64,000 bases of DNA. It comes from Lingula anatina. Taxonomy: Eukaryota > Brachiopoda > Lingulata > Lingulida > Lingulidae. A program made the translations under genes and the position numbers. This document shows positions 23,870 through 37,310 of the stretch, in pieces. How positions within the stretch are numbered: position 1 is the stretch's first letter; each line of letters opens with the position of its first letter. Below the pieces are notes generated by a model, which had not been told where the DNA came from, searched no databases, and was given only the letters and a program-made list of their open reading frames with translations. The DNA is taken from NCBI RefSeq assembly GCF_001039355.2, contig NW_019775412.1, positions 186,001 through 250,000 of the forward strand, read 5' to 3'.

Positions 23870-26800
23870 GATTATTTTAAATTATATATATTATATATAT
23901 TCACAAACACTCATCCACCCTTGTAGTCCATAAGGAGTACCACGATATCGTCTCAAACCATTTCCATTTTCGTGAGTGTGATTTCTTTTAAGAGATTTTG
24001 CTAATCTAATAGAGTTTGAAGGGACTGGCTAGGTTGCTTGGCAGTACCATAGAAGTAAAATCAGAAGCAATCTTTACCAGAAAATTACCTGGCACCAGAC
24101 TGTGGTACTAATTGCTGTGAATTAATAGGCGATCAAATGGTGTTTTAACTATTAAAATAGTCGTTCAGGTGGAGGGGGTTCTGTATAAAATCTGTAATGA
24201 GTCTTTCTACCCCAAAACGCTGAGCTGTTACGCCATCAGCTCGCGTAAGCAAATTGACCCCGATGTATTTTTTGATGCGTCAGAATTATGGCATAACATG
24301 ATAATGTTTATTCCTGCACTATATAAGCGGATATGGACAATTTTTCTAATGCATCGATCCCCTAAAATAACTTAATCGTGAGTCAAAACGCATTGAAATT
24401 ATTGTCATAAAATTAGCATCACCTTTATAGTGTAGTTGGGCCAAGACTTTTGAAATGTGAATGTTTTAACTCTAAAGTGTTTACTTACTGAGAGCAAAGT
24501 TGAACTTTTTGTATTCCAGTGTTTTCTGAAAACGTGCCAGATTACGCGCGCCTACATGTCGCGTCAACACGGATGTATTTTAATTGTGTAAATTGTACAC
24601 AGTCTAAGACTGGGTTCCCATACCTAGATCGATCAAATAGGATCGATCCATCCGAGGGGTTTCTCGCTAAATTGTTTTCAGCTTAAGCGGCTTAGATGTC
24701 TGGCACGCCTACTGAAGCTGGTAAAAGATAATTAATTACCCCTTAGCAGCTTCAGTAGGCGTGACAGACACCTAAGCCGCTTAAGTTGATCGCAATTTAG
24801 TGAGAATCCCCTTGGAGATGGATCGATCCACAGTTAGTACTATAGGGTCTGGGAATGGTCCCTAAAAAGGAAATAGGATGGTATCAAATTACAGAAATGA
24901 AGGCCTGCCGAGTGCTTTTTGGGTCATAAACAATTTTATCATCCGTTGGCTTTCACATAATAACCCACCACATATGTAAACACAATTTAACTGGCAATCA
25001 AAATTGCAAAGAATATGCTACGAGATGTATTATTTATTTTTTTCCACGGCTGACACTGATGACCAATGACAAAAAAGTTCCAAAGCTGTCATACAGTCAC
25101 CCCAAGATTCTACGCTTTCCATTTCTCATTGTGATCATAATTTTCAGGAAAAGGCAAAAAATGCACTGCATTTACTTTTACTTTAAAATTGTTAAAGCAG
25201 AATTTCAACATGACAGCGATCTCGAACTTTTTGCCGGCAATCGGCCATGTAATCGAGTTAACCGAATTAAGCTATGGTGATATACAAAACTGACAACGAG
25301 TAGCCATGTACTAGAACACGTAGGAATTGACATCATCATCTTTAAAGAATGCAAGCATTGTTCTATAGATATGCAATGAATGACAATGCGTCATCACACT
25401 CCCCCCTCCCCCCCCTCCCCCACTTTCCATACTAATAGCAGAACACTGCCGTGTGCACTAAGACCAAGGAAAATACCAACTGAAAAAATTGGGGGGACGG
25501 GGAAAACGGCGCAGTTACAAAACGAAAAAAAAACGGAAACGAAAGGGAACGGTATGTTTTTAATAAGAAAATTATTAGTTGCCCATCGAACATTCTCCGC
25601 ACAAATGAGCTATACAAAGCGTGCATTCGTAACTCACTGGTTGTTTCATGAATGCATTCATGAATGGTGAGTAACATTACAAAGTACAAAGAAAACACCG
25701 CGGTGCCTGCTCACGTAACGAAACCAGGCTATCTCGGGTGTCCGACGACCCGAACTTGTTTACCGTTAGTTACTGCACGCGGGTATTTTTGTCTCCTCAA
25801 CCTGTTTACCACAGCATACATATACGGTCTGTAAATAAGGCACACGGTCATTTGATTCCACATGCCACGTACGGACTTGCAATCTAAGGAACAGTGAACA
25901 TATATGCGCTGAAGTATATGAGCACTTGAGAAATTTGGAGATTTTAAGAAAATTCATTTACTGCACAGAATTACCGGTCGTTACCCTTCGTCGCACGGTC
26001 TCTGGACGTCAAAGCAAGGCTAACCTAGGTCAAACATGTGTTCGCAAAGAAAACGAGGTAAATTGTGTGCCTGAGTATGCATGAGCCTGTGTGTTTGTGT
26101 GTGTGTGTGTGTGCATACGTACAAAGTGATTAAATATAAAGCACCCTGAGTCTAGGATTTTTCATGGTAACTTAGCATACCCTCTCCGTTGTCGTTCAGC
26201 TTGGAAATGACATTAATTGATGTATTTTCACTATACAGTATACTTCAGGTGAGTTTCAAATAAAATCAAGGCAGCAAGTTTTGCCTGGCATTTTTAGCTA
26301 ATTTAGGTGCAAATTGTTGGATATAGCGCTGCTTTTTTATGGAATTTTTAAAAAAATGTCGTTCTTGCGACTAAACAGCTATTTCGCAAACGAAAGTTTT
26401 TATACTTAGGTGCATGGAATCTTCCTGGAGTGAGTAGTACCTTTATACCTTTATAACTTCTTAAAACCTCTGTTACACAGGGCCTGGGATCTCTTTAGGA
26501 AAGATTTTTTGCTCGAACCTTCAAAGTTGGGAATTGACAAAATTTGAAAGGCAGCGTCAACTTCATACGTCAGTGTTAAGGAACTTTAAAAATTGCAGTC
26601 TTTTCTTCTATTACATATTTAAATTTGTGAGCGAGGACCAAGCCCGATGGAACAGGGGCTTAGCTTTGCCATGCTTATAGATTCTCGTGCCCAGTCCAAG
26701 TGTTAATCAAAGGTGTATGGGGTGACGGTGTCGTATACCTCTTGGGTGTTAATGTCACCAGTGCAGTTGCATTGCGGTCTCAACACATGACGAGTCTGTT

Positions 26801-29800
26801 AGTTTTATACGCGTGTAATTTAAGCATCATTTCACTATTTCCTCAGCACAGATTAACGACACTGATACGTCCGAGCCGTGTGCAGTCTAATCTATAAGTT
26901 GAAACCATTAGAATTATAATCAAAATTTGAGTCACATAACTATTTTAAAAGTCTTGACTTTCTTTCTTTTTATCCATCCTCTATCCTATAAGCTGTTTGA
27001 ATAAGATATTGCGTAGCCATCCTGTCTTCAGGGATCAAAAATGAAAACGTTTCCGAAACGTTGGAAAAAACAAGCACGAAAATGACGACCAGGGGAATTG
27101 CAAACGATTTAATCTATATGGGTTCTGTTTACTTGTTGTCTATTACCTTGCTTACGTTTTCTTTTCACTAGAATTGAGTGACCGTAATATGACTAATTTA
27201 TGACCAGTGAAAGATATTCATCAAAAATAACTTGCATTACAAAACATTAACCGTGGGACCGAAACTAGATCGGTAACATTATTGTAGGCTGTTTATAACG
27301 GATATGAATAATGATAATGAATATTATTAAAATGGTAACGTAGTGAGTCACAGCCTGTTTTAGATCTCTGAATCTTCATTCATGAAGGAGGAGGGGGAGG
27401 GGGTGGGGCGGGGGGAGAAAGGTGGATCAACAGTGCCGTCCCCCGTCAAACCAGGTCTCGCTTTTTTGCCTGGCGTTACAGTGCCGTTTTCCTCTAAATG
27501 CGCAGTTTTCAGTTTATCAGGGTTATCAACATCAACATAGAAGATCTCAAGCTACATAAATACATTTTTATGGTATTATTAACGATAGAAAACATCTGAA
27601 AGAAAAAGAATAAGTAAAAAAGGCAGAGCATACTGGTATGCTTAGAGTTTGCATTTTACAACCAATTGATAGAATTTTTATACATTGCAAAAAGGTTTAA
27701 CTTTAGGAGTACTATGTAATCCTGTATGAACGAGTTAGCAGTATACACAATCCGTTGTATGACGACATACTTGGTACTTGTTGCATCTAGAATTTACATA
27801 ATATCTGAGGTAGGGATTAGATGACGTGCAGTCTTGTTGTAACTTGTTTACGAGTTCACGGATTGTAGCTTTAGCATCAGTTATGAAAATAAAAACGGCC
27901 ACCCGCATTACTGCAAGGGGTACGTACTATTCAGATAAGCTTTAGGCATAAAACGCTTGTAGCAATCAAGTCAGGTCCTATGGCAAAAAAAAAAAAAAAA
28001 AAAAAATACTACAATATCCTTGCTCGGACCTCAAATTGATGTCTGCCACCGTGAAGGACATCCATTGTAAAATATCCCCGTCAACAAGGCAATGACTCCG
28101 ATGACCGCTGCGACCGCCATATCCTTGGAGAGGTTCTAATTTCTGATGACACATATTTGTCATCCAGGTCATCGGTACTCTGTTAAGTTAAGTAAAGACG
28201 ATACCTACCAGATAAAGATTTTACATATTATTGAAGGAAGCTAAATTTAGAAAGAGGGTTTGGTGAGAACTCACGGACCCTGCACCACTGGCCTAAAGAT
28301 CACTTACATCGGGGGAAGAAACTTGGAAAAAATCCAATATATTATTAACGACGTAGTTACTCCGACATCGCCCATGTTAAAGGAAAAGGGGGGGGGGGGT
28401 AAGGGTTTGAAGTTCATGAATGAGGATAACTGTATAATATCTCCCAGTGTGCTGCCAGCTATAAGTGTACGCGACTGTACGCAAGTTACGATTTGCGTAT
28501 CCAGGTACGCCTGTACACACTTCCATTAGGAACGTTCTACGTATCCAGGTACCTGTACGCACTCATGTCAGTGAAGTTCTGGTATGAATGTAACCACTTG
28601 TATCATTGGCGTATAACGAATAAAAGAGCAATTGCACATGTCAGCCGTTAAAGACTTTATTTACAAAATACAGTGTATATGAATAGGCAAAATACCTATT
28701 GCAATTGTTTCAATATAAGATATTTAAGATTTTAATTTTGGGGGATATAAATTCTAAAAATTGACAGTGAAAATTAAAAATGAGGCGAAATAATTGACCG
28801 GACTGTGCCTGAGATCCCACCCTTAATTATTTTTGGTATCGACCCACAGAGTTTTGTAATACAGTAGCTCAAGGTTGCTCTCTCCCTGACAATTCAACAA
28901 CACCTGATAGCGCGTTTCTTTGGTCCTCCGTATCTCGCAGGGTGATGCTATAGGATGTATCTTAATATAGCACAAAATGGTCTGATCTCCTGTCCTTGAA
29001 CCAATACGGACGATCTCCCCCTCCCCCTCTTACCCCTCTCTCTCTCTCTCTCTCTCTCTTTCTTTCTCTCTCCGACTTCTTAAACTGTATCCTATGGATT
29101 AGTCATTGTTCTGATTTGAACGCGTGATTGACATGAATTTAGTTCTGTATTTCTCTCCTTGAGGTATAGATGCGCGTTGAATTAGCTGCTTTGAATTTCG
29201 AACACGTCTCGTACTAATTTCTACTTTCTAAGCACCATTATATTCTTTTTGAAGAGCCCTATCATATGAAGATAAAGCAAGTCTCATATGAACTGATACT
29301 TTTCTTCAATTTTTTTCTTCAAGCTACAAAACAAAGTCGCACAGGTAAAATCTGAAGATAATTTCCCAACGCATGATACAATTAAGCAGGCCTATGTCAC
29401 AGATATATATCACGTTTCGTTTAAACGTGTATCCGACCTAAGAGGGTCGTCTTGATAGATCAGTCAAACGTGCAGGGGAGAACATTGGCCTGTTTACAGA
29501 GATTCTGACCCTATCTAGGACATTAGATGATCTTTGTCAGGTCCTCAAACTGCAGCGGTGCCAAAACACCGCTGACTTGAATAGCTCATTTAAGATTGCA
29601 TTTACCTCGGCACTGTCAAGGTCACAGCGACCTGCACGCACCGGTAGCCTACATGTATGTGAGTATTCCTTACATGTGCTCGCAGGATCCTTAAGTCTGG
29701 TGATTTTTTCAGTGCACGCTGCATTGCTATTTTTTTCAGTTTTAACTTGATAGTGCTGGTTTGTTTAGCTAAACACTTAAATACGCAACTCGCTTTTAAA

Positions 29801-32280
29801 AATATTTTTTACAAAAACAAAAGCTATCGTTTTTCAAGCTTTTTGAGAGAATGTTGTTTATTGTAAATACTGGTAACTAAAATGTAAGAACACCATCTTG
29901 TGATGAAAAAAGTATACGTAAGAGTAAGAAGTCAAGCTTGCTCTGTGTGTGGCATGTGCTCCGATGAAAAGAAATCCAAGCAAGAATCTTTCCTCTAGAC
30001 CACCCTGTGCGTGTGCAGGTCGTATGCATTAATACATTGTACGTTTAATTCACTTTTAAGACCTACATAAGTTTACAGACATATGGTTTTTCTCATATAT
30101 ATCACCTGCATTCCTCGTTTTCTCAAAGCTCTTGAAAATTCTTTGCAAGTAAACATATGGGCCAATATTCACTACCAATATATATAAAATACTAGTAGTT
30201 CTAGGTTCGTCACAGGTCCTGATGACGACACAGAAAAACAGCTGATCAAGAGTTCCGTTCCGAACCTTAGCATACAATCAGCCATCCAAATAAGCAGATT
30301 AGTCACATTATAATAGTGATAACAGCAAGAAAATGCCGTCGTGTTCACTGCAGGCAAGTGCTATATTTAGTTAAGGTAGGGTCTTGATACGAACTATGAA
30401 GTATACTGAATTTTACGTTAGACTGATTAAAGAGAACGATGATTGGTTAAGTCGGCCCACGCCCCCAGGGCAAATTAGCAGCTCACGTGACGAATTTAAC
30501 CATATTTGGGGATACTCAGTGGCGTGATAAATCGCTATTTTGTCAGTTTCAGGTGCGCTATATCCAAACCCTCTCTATTTTGTGGTTGGGCCTATTATTA
30601 TAATGACAATAACTTTTGTCCATGCTCCGTTATAAGCCGCAACTTTCAAATCCCCGTCCCTTCCCTCCAGCAGCGCTAGCCCGGCTGACACTGGTCTCCT
30701 AACCGTCCCCAGCCTCTCCATCCAGCACGAGAAGCCGGTTAAACTAAAGGTAGGCCTGTCATAACGTGAATGTAATCTATTAAAACAATACTACACGAAT
30801 CTATGGGCTTTTGGTATTTTTAGTGCCAAGGAAGAACTGCATTATGTATATTACTATTACGTTAGGGGACCGGTCTCAAGCCGGTATAGCTTTAATGGAC
30901 AACCCAGCGTCCGCACGTGCGCTTTGTTAAGACAGAAATTTCAAGAACTCTACAACGTGTGGCTGGAGTACGATAACTTCCTCGAACCTCCGGGTTTGGA
31001 TTTGTTCAATCTTGTGAAGTATTGTTTCCAATGACTTGAGTTCATTATGCCTGTGTAACAAATATAGGAGAAATCTGCGGCACGTTGAAAAGCGCTTGTT
31101 TTGTAGTTCGCTGGGGGTTTCTACAAACTGGCTGTAATAAAGCGACCGTCAACTGAAAAATTAGGTTTATGATTTGTTCAAGGAAGGTTCCCAGGTTTCT
31201 AGGCGGTCGTAAGTGGAGTAGGTGTGCGGTTACTGTGGGGGCTACAATGATGTGGTTAACCATATGCGCATGCTATATTTTAGTGAATTAAGGGTCTGGA
31301 AATAAGTGCCAATGTTCCTTTCTTGTGGTTCTCTGACATAACACTTGTTGTTTGATAAATCAAAGTTGATTGTATTGACAACATAATCAACATTTGGATC
31401 TTGTTCACAGTTAGTTAACATGATATGAAAGGCATTCGAGCTTGCTTCTGTATGCGACAAATAAGACTGTCAAGTACACTGACTGAAAAAAAAAACTAAA
31501 ACGGATGTAAGTAGATTTTCCAGATCGTAGACGTGCATTTTAATGTTTAACATCACGAATGTACAAAACAATATTTGTTCTGCGCATCACAGGGATTACG
31601 CGTAACTGGTACACTGGCAATACCACCGGCCGTTGCGCCTTGCATTCATTCATGTCCCTATCTATCCAATATTCCTTTTGCCACGACGATGCTCGTGTCA
31701 GCAGATAACTTTAAGGTCAACCGCAAACGACAAACTGCTTTTAAGGACATTCCGATACCTGGCTTCTAAACGAGTTATTTAGAATATAAAAATGCACTAG
31801 TTAACGTGTAGGCCTGATGTTACTGCTATTAAGTAAGTAACAAAAAAGGACACGGGGCGTCCGTTAACCTTTTGCACGGGGGATCGAGGGTCCGTATTTA
31901 CGTAACTCAACCACTGTTACAAATACGCTCTTTACAAAAGAAAGGAATAACAGTTACAGAACAATACTAAATGTGTCCGATTGACTTAGTTCACTCGTTT
32001 ATAAAAGCCAAAGAAAAAAAGTAGTGCACAGGTGCGCACTGGTAGCACTAGAGTAGGAAGGAAAAGTTTTTGTGCCCATTCAGTAAAAGTTGCAGAGAAA
32101 TTGATAAAAACATGCTAACAGAAGGCAGTTTGCTGGAGGTGTGTCCGGGGGCGTGACCCATTTTCAGCCAATCAAATCCGTTTTCATTTGATTTTCGGTT
32201 TTTCAAGGCCGGCCGTAATTTCCATTCACATTTGCAAATTGTTTGTCAAATTAAATTCACGTGTGCACAATCGCGAGGGG
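23870..32280. other. Gene-poor intergenic stretch
   Basis: About 8.4 kb between the tRNA and the candidate promoter of peptide gene B. Contents seen: MITE 1, C-rich and G-rich runs (25397-25425; 27386-27416, potential G-quadruplex), a (TC)n tract (29037-29072), and an A run (27984-28006). A near-tandem GTATCCAGGTAC duplication lies around 28496-28556. No convincing exon was found on either strand. Confidence 0.55.
24604..24863. mobile_element. Hairpin MITE 1 (~260 bp)
   Basis: Almost the whole element is a long inverted repeat. The left arm (about 24633-24711) and right arm (about 24748-24833) contain complementary segments such as CTTAAGCGGCTTAG / CTAAGCCGCTTAAG and CGCCTACTGAAGC / GCTTCAGTAGGCG, around a ~35-nt loop. 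The right end reads GGTCCCT, matching the end of MITE 2 at 49946-50185. No coding capacity, so a nonautonomous DNA element. Confidence 0.75.
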
Positions 32281-32286
32281 ACCCCA

Positions 32287-32398
32287 TATAAGAGGTGTTT
32301 ACCGGTTACTTGTCCACTTCCATTGGCTCTTTGCCTCTTGGTCTTTCTACACAAGTGCATTGTACGGCTTGCCCAGGCTAACAACAAGTTCTGATAAG
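32287..32398 (+). promoter_or_regulatory. Candidate TATA promoter and 5' UTR exon of peptide gene B
   Basis: TATAAGAG at 32287 is preceded by CACGTG (near 32259) and a CCAAT motif (near 32168). It is followed 111 nt later by a donor (GATAAG|GTAGGC). The TATA-to-donor distance is close to that of gene A (126 nt), and gene B needs a noncoding exon feeding the acceptor at 35234. A competing candidate exon ends with a donor at about 30748. Assignment is by analogy with gene A. Confidence 0.3.
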
Positions 32399-32399
32399 G

Positions 32400-35234
32400 T
32401 AGGCGGAGGTGGTTCGATGATGATAATGCTTCTTCAATTTTAGAAAAAAAATTAGTTTTATTTTGAACTGTATGAGATATTATTTCGAAGTGGTCGTTGA
32501 GACAATTGTGAAGAGAGATTTTCAGGCTAAGTGATTTCAATACATTTATGTGTAATTTTTAGTTATGATCTGTTTTCGATGAAATCACTTGTTTGCCAAC
32601 ATGTGGAAAAAAACAAGACAGCGTTTTCAACAAGAAATGTTTTAATGTGTTTAGTGGTGGGCCACTTCTGTTCTGCAATAATTCCCTTTTTTCATTTCTT
32701 TGCTATCTTTTCTTTCTGTATAATTTTTTTTTTTTGTTTTTTGTTTTTTTTTTTTTTGTGGGGGAGGGGAGCACTTTGTCAGATAATATTCGTGAAGTCG
32801 GTTGGTTTGCGGTTTACAATTGTAAAAACAACTGTCAAAAATGATTTCTAATGCGGGTAAGCTTAAAGACGCTTTAAGATATCGCATGTCAACACCAGTG
32901 GTTAATGAGTTGTCACAAACTACCCCCTTCCGGAGATGTGCCTATTACGCGTTTAACTTCTTGTGCAATCTCAATTTCGTCGGGTCACGTCAGCTCAAGG
33001 TGGTACTGGAGTTTTTAGTTCTCTTGTTGCGTGACGGATTGAGCAGTGTTTTTACAGTAGGTGGCTGGTGTGATGGGTAATGATTGTAACTCCGGTATTA
33101 CGGGTGAGGAATTTCTCTAAATAAATCGTTTGGTTTACACTGGGTTGACGCATCTGCTTTGGCCGGTCGTATCTGCCCAGATAGATGCAAGGCATCTTTA
33201 AGGTCGATCGTTACGTATTTTGATAAATGCTTTCTCTGGATGAAATAACACTACAACTCTTTGAAAAGCTTTTCTAGTTTTCCTTTACATCAAATCTAGT
33301 ATCCCTCCTGAGATGGCACGTGAGCTCAACCGCCACACATTTTCAACCTACGCGTATAGATCTGTTAAAAAAAAAAAAAAAAAAAAAAAACAGCTAAGAC
33401 CCTCCAGGTAAACAAAAAGGTGTTCTTATGAATTGCTGCTATTTTCCACAAAGGCAGCACACTATGTTCACGCACTTATCCACCCTCTTGCCAATTTTTG
33501 GACCACGAAAACAATAGAAATTATACGTGCTCCATTTTGACGGCTCGCTTCATTCGATTAGATAAGCACTATGGTGATCTAGTAATCGTGAACTCATTTT
33601 TTTCTTCGTGTGTTTGCTTTCAAAACTGTGTTTACTTTCATTTTCTCTTTAGAATCGAGATTAGGTTCACCCCGTACAACAGGATGTTAGCTACTTGTTA
33701 TAGGGGGTGTTTGTGAAAGGCGTCTGTCTTTAAAGTCGCATTTCAAACCGTTTCAAGTATGGAACCAAATACTTGCTGCTCTTGCGGTTTATAAGTCTCC
33801 CCCACATTCCCTCACAACAAGAACCATTCTTTAATTTTCTACAACCATAGTGCAGCTGAGCAGTCTACATGCATTTCACAGACTGAGTTTGCACCCCCCC
33901 CCCCCCCCAACTAGTTCTTGATTTGAAATCTTTCTCTCATCGGAGAACAACGGTCAATCTTCAGAGGGGTCTGTATAGACAGTCATGGGTTAGCGTTGGG
34001 CGGGACAGCAACGGTTGCACATGGTGCCCGATGAGACACTTTGAGGCTCATTTGTAAGTGTAGCAAGTGAGAGGGTCCTGAACCCGAACCAGGTAGCATA
34101 TTAAATCTGGCCTCTAGGTCTCTTCTACCTACCTGAAGACTTGTGTGTGGTCGCCTAATGGAATTGTACTTAAAGTACTTCGTAATCAGAGGATGGCGGC
34201 TTGCAGGAGGAGACAAATCTCGTTTTCTCTCGCATTTTCTTTAGCGCTTATGTCGTCTGACATCGATTACTTCCATTGTGAATGCTAAACATAAATTTCC
34301 CTCTTATGTTTTGTCAGTTTTTTAGTCGACACAGCAATTTTGGAATGTTATGCAAGTGTTTCTTTTCTTTTGAAGAATTTGGGTTTTTCAAGTCGTTGGC
34401 TGCATGTGGATAAGGATACTTGATAACACTTTGCTGCAAATTCTTCATTGCCGTATTTGATGTCCTTGTTAATCGTTTGAAGAAAAGATTGGTTTGAAAC
34501 CACGTGCACAATGTTATGCAGCTTCTTGCAGTTGCTTAACGCCCCGGAATTATCTAACAGCAACTTGCTAGTTACTCATATAATCTATATATGATAAATG
34601 TATTGCCCCAATTATTAAACACTAGGTCAATTAATTTTTTTTACCCAAAATAAACTTCATACATATTTAAATCCCTTGTAAACAATGTATTTATATTGCA
34701 AATAACATTTTATATGTTTTATAAGGTCCCAAAACATATTAACATTATAGATATGTCTTAATCAAAAGTTCACAGTTTTAATATTACACCCCCTGTAGTT
34801 ACTTCATCACCTATTTTGCGCTTGACCATTCAAAATGGGTGTTATTTGTCAGCGTACTATACAAAGCATAGAATTATACCGAAAATTATTATAATGCATG
34901 AACTTTTAATCTTGCAATAGAACTTATATTTATTAAAGTCAAATTTAAATATTATATACTATTTATTCAAGGCGACGTTCTAAGGGAAATTGGAGACATG
35001 AACATACCCTGGGATAAACCAGATTTCTGCACTGTACACTACTTTAAATGCTTTGTCTGAACAAACTCAGGTCTTTGACTTTTCAATATATCTGTCCAAA
35101 GCCAATGGACCGTAATAACAACCTAGGGTGAATATTATATAAGATTTTAACCTCTTTCACGATCCAATGAACATCTGTTGTTGTGATTGAGCCTTGAATC
35201 TAAAAATCTCAGTCCCTCGATCTTTTTATTGCAG
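32400..35234 (+). other. Probable 5' intron of peptide gene B
   Basis: 2.8 kb with no supported exon; it contains an A run (33367-33390), a C run (33895-33908) and AT-rich stretches. If gene B's first exon lies elsewhere, this is simply intergenic. Confidence 0.35.
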
Positions 35235-35236
35235 AA

Positions 35237-35991
35237 ATGGACAAGACGATCATCGCCCTCATCTTTCTCTCAATTCTTGTCTGCGAGATGTTGCTGACGT
35301 CAGCAGCGCCCACACGTCATCATAAACATCACAAACGTCACGCTGCAGAGAAACACTCAAACAGAATATCAAAGCACGCAGGTAAGGTAAAATCGTATAA
35401 GCATTCAGTAGTGATTGAAATAACTTTTATTTTTTAACCTTTTAATCTTTTTCTTCTTTTTTTTATATTTACTTTATTTTTATTATTATTTTGGCTTTAT
35501 TCTCCTTTCGAGATTGCCACCAACGGGAGATCATTGTAAAGCTTTTCTTGTCCAGTTTATAAAACGAATGTCCTGTTGCGTTCAGCAGTTACCAGTTTAT
35601 CTTCGATGTTAGGAATTTCTCGATCAGATAGATATTTAATATGTCTGTGTGTTTTAAATCGCTATTGCGTATCCTGATATTCATTATAAATCTGGTATTT
35701 AATATTTGCGTGTATTTTAATTTTCTACCGAGACATTCAGTATGTATGTGAGCGTATGTTGATACTAAGATTTTGTTCGATTTTGTTACAGAAAGACACC
35801 ACAGGTTACACAAAAGAGACGTTACAGATCTAACAGCGGTAGACCCCAACACTCCCCGTTCCCGAGTAAAGAGGCATCACCTTCGACGGAGAAGCACCAT
35901 GCCTTTTATGGTGGTTTCGATAACCTTAAACAAGCCGACTAAACAGCAACGCCAGCGCCTAAACAGAGGAGCTATTATTGCTGAAATGTAA
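35237..35991 (+). CDS. Unrecognised secreted His/Arg-rich propeptide, gene B (114 aa)
   Basis: Not recognised as a known family. Exons 35237-35381 and 35792-35991, phase-1 intron, with an acceptor (tttattgcag) just 2 nt before the ATG. The signal peptide is residues 1-24 (MDKTIIALIFLSILVCEMLL, then TSAA). Residues 26-57 contain ten His among many Arg/Lys (HHKHHKRH, ERHHRLHKR), a histatin-like composition. KR at 33-34, KR at 56-57 and a furin-type RVKR at 73-76 could yield several peptides. The C-terminal piece is 77-114, with a hydrophobic PFMVVSITL core and a basic KQQRQRLNR tail, ending Glu-Met. No cysteine after the signal. It aligns without gaps to gene A across the first 25 residues (M1, K3, A7, I9, L11, I13, C16, S22, A23, P25 identical). 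Metal binding, antimicrobial or signalling roles are all possible and untested. Confidence 0.7.
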
Positions 35992-36698
35992 ACCGACACG
36001 GAGAATCTCAAGGCTATGACGTCACCTTAATCAACATTCCATTTCATTCCATTCTCATCGACTGAAAAACATGTCAAGCATATCAATAGTGTGACGTCAC
36101 ACTACGCCGTCGAGTCAAGAAGAGGTACGAAAGGGGCGCACATGATCTTGGTGTCATTGAGGTATAAAAAGAACTGGCAAGTTTAAAAAATGTGTGGACT
36201 ACGCCATTCGGCGTAAACTGTGCGTCCCTGAAGAAAAGGGTGCGTGTCTTTTTGTTTCTTACCAACTTCTAGTCAAACAGTTGGAAGATATTCTTTCAAG
36301 CGATTCCATGATCTCATCTCTTTGTGGGCAACTTAAAGCGCTGTATTGCCAGGGACGTTCGTAGGTGAGTCCCTGTTGCAGATACACATGTACATACAGA
36401 CTGGGCGGCTATATGCTGCCAAGCATAATCGGTTTGAAAACGTCAACTGCGCTCTTTCGAAACGTGACAAGAACGTAACTGCGAAATGAAAAGCCTACAG
36501 TAAGCCGCCCATGAAAGGGTGACTTGAAATTAAATATACATAAACTGTTCGATCTGAAAGTTACAACTTTGCGACGGTTATCGTCAATGGGCACCAGCGT
36601 AGAAAATGAGTTAAAGACAAATGTACGGTCTTTTAAAGGAGGAACTCTTACGATTAACTTATTGTAAGAATGAGCTGCATTTAAGAATCTCGATTTCG

Positions 36699-36730
36699 AA
36701 TAAACGAAAACGGGAACGCCTTATAAATAA
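36699..36730 (+). terminator. Poly(A) signals of peptide gene B
   Basis: Two AATAAA motifs (36699-36704 and about 36725) lie about 0.7 kb after the gene B stop; a likely 3' end region. Confidence 0.4.
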
Positions 36731-37310
36731 ATTGTAATTTTTTAAAGAAAAAAAAATCGCCTGTAGTTCCTTTTATATTTCCGTTTCACAGAATGACACC
36801 ATGTATTGGCTTAGATTTTATTTCTCGCCTTAAATGTCACAAGTTCACGGGTACCCCTTTCATGAATATGCGACCAGTACATGTCTTCTCTGTGACTGAT
36901 GTCAGGTTTCCTAAATATTGAATTTCAATAATAACCGATAAGCCCGGTCATCGACACGACATTCTCGAATGAGAGTAGAAATTAGTTGTCGGGAATTTCT
37001 CGGTCCTTTATTCGTTCAGAAAACTTGACGAATTTCCAAATTATTGAGTTATGGTGCATGTAATTGCCAATCAACCCATGTCTTTGCCCTCACCATATTT
37101 GTGAAGGGATAAGGATATGAACTGGTGTAAACTTAATCCTTGATTAGCGTTCAAACAAGATCGATTTTTAATCGGAAATCTGGGTAAATTACATCATGAC
37201 GATCAGAGGCCCAAAAGAATTTTTAAATTATTAAAATTTTTATCTAATTCTTTTAATTTTTCATTAAATTGGTTAACGAAAAGGAACGATTTTAACATGC
37301 CACTAAAATA

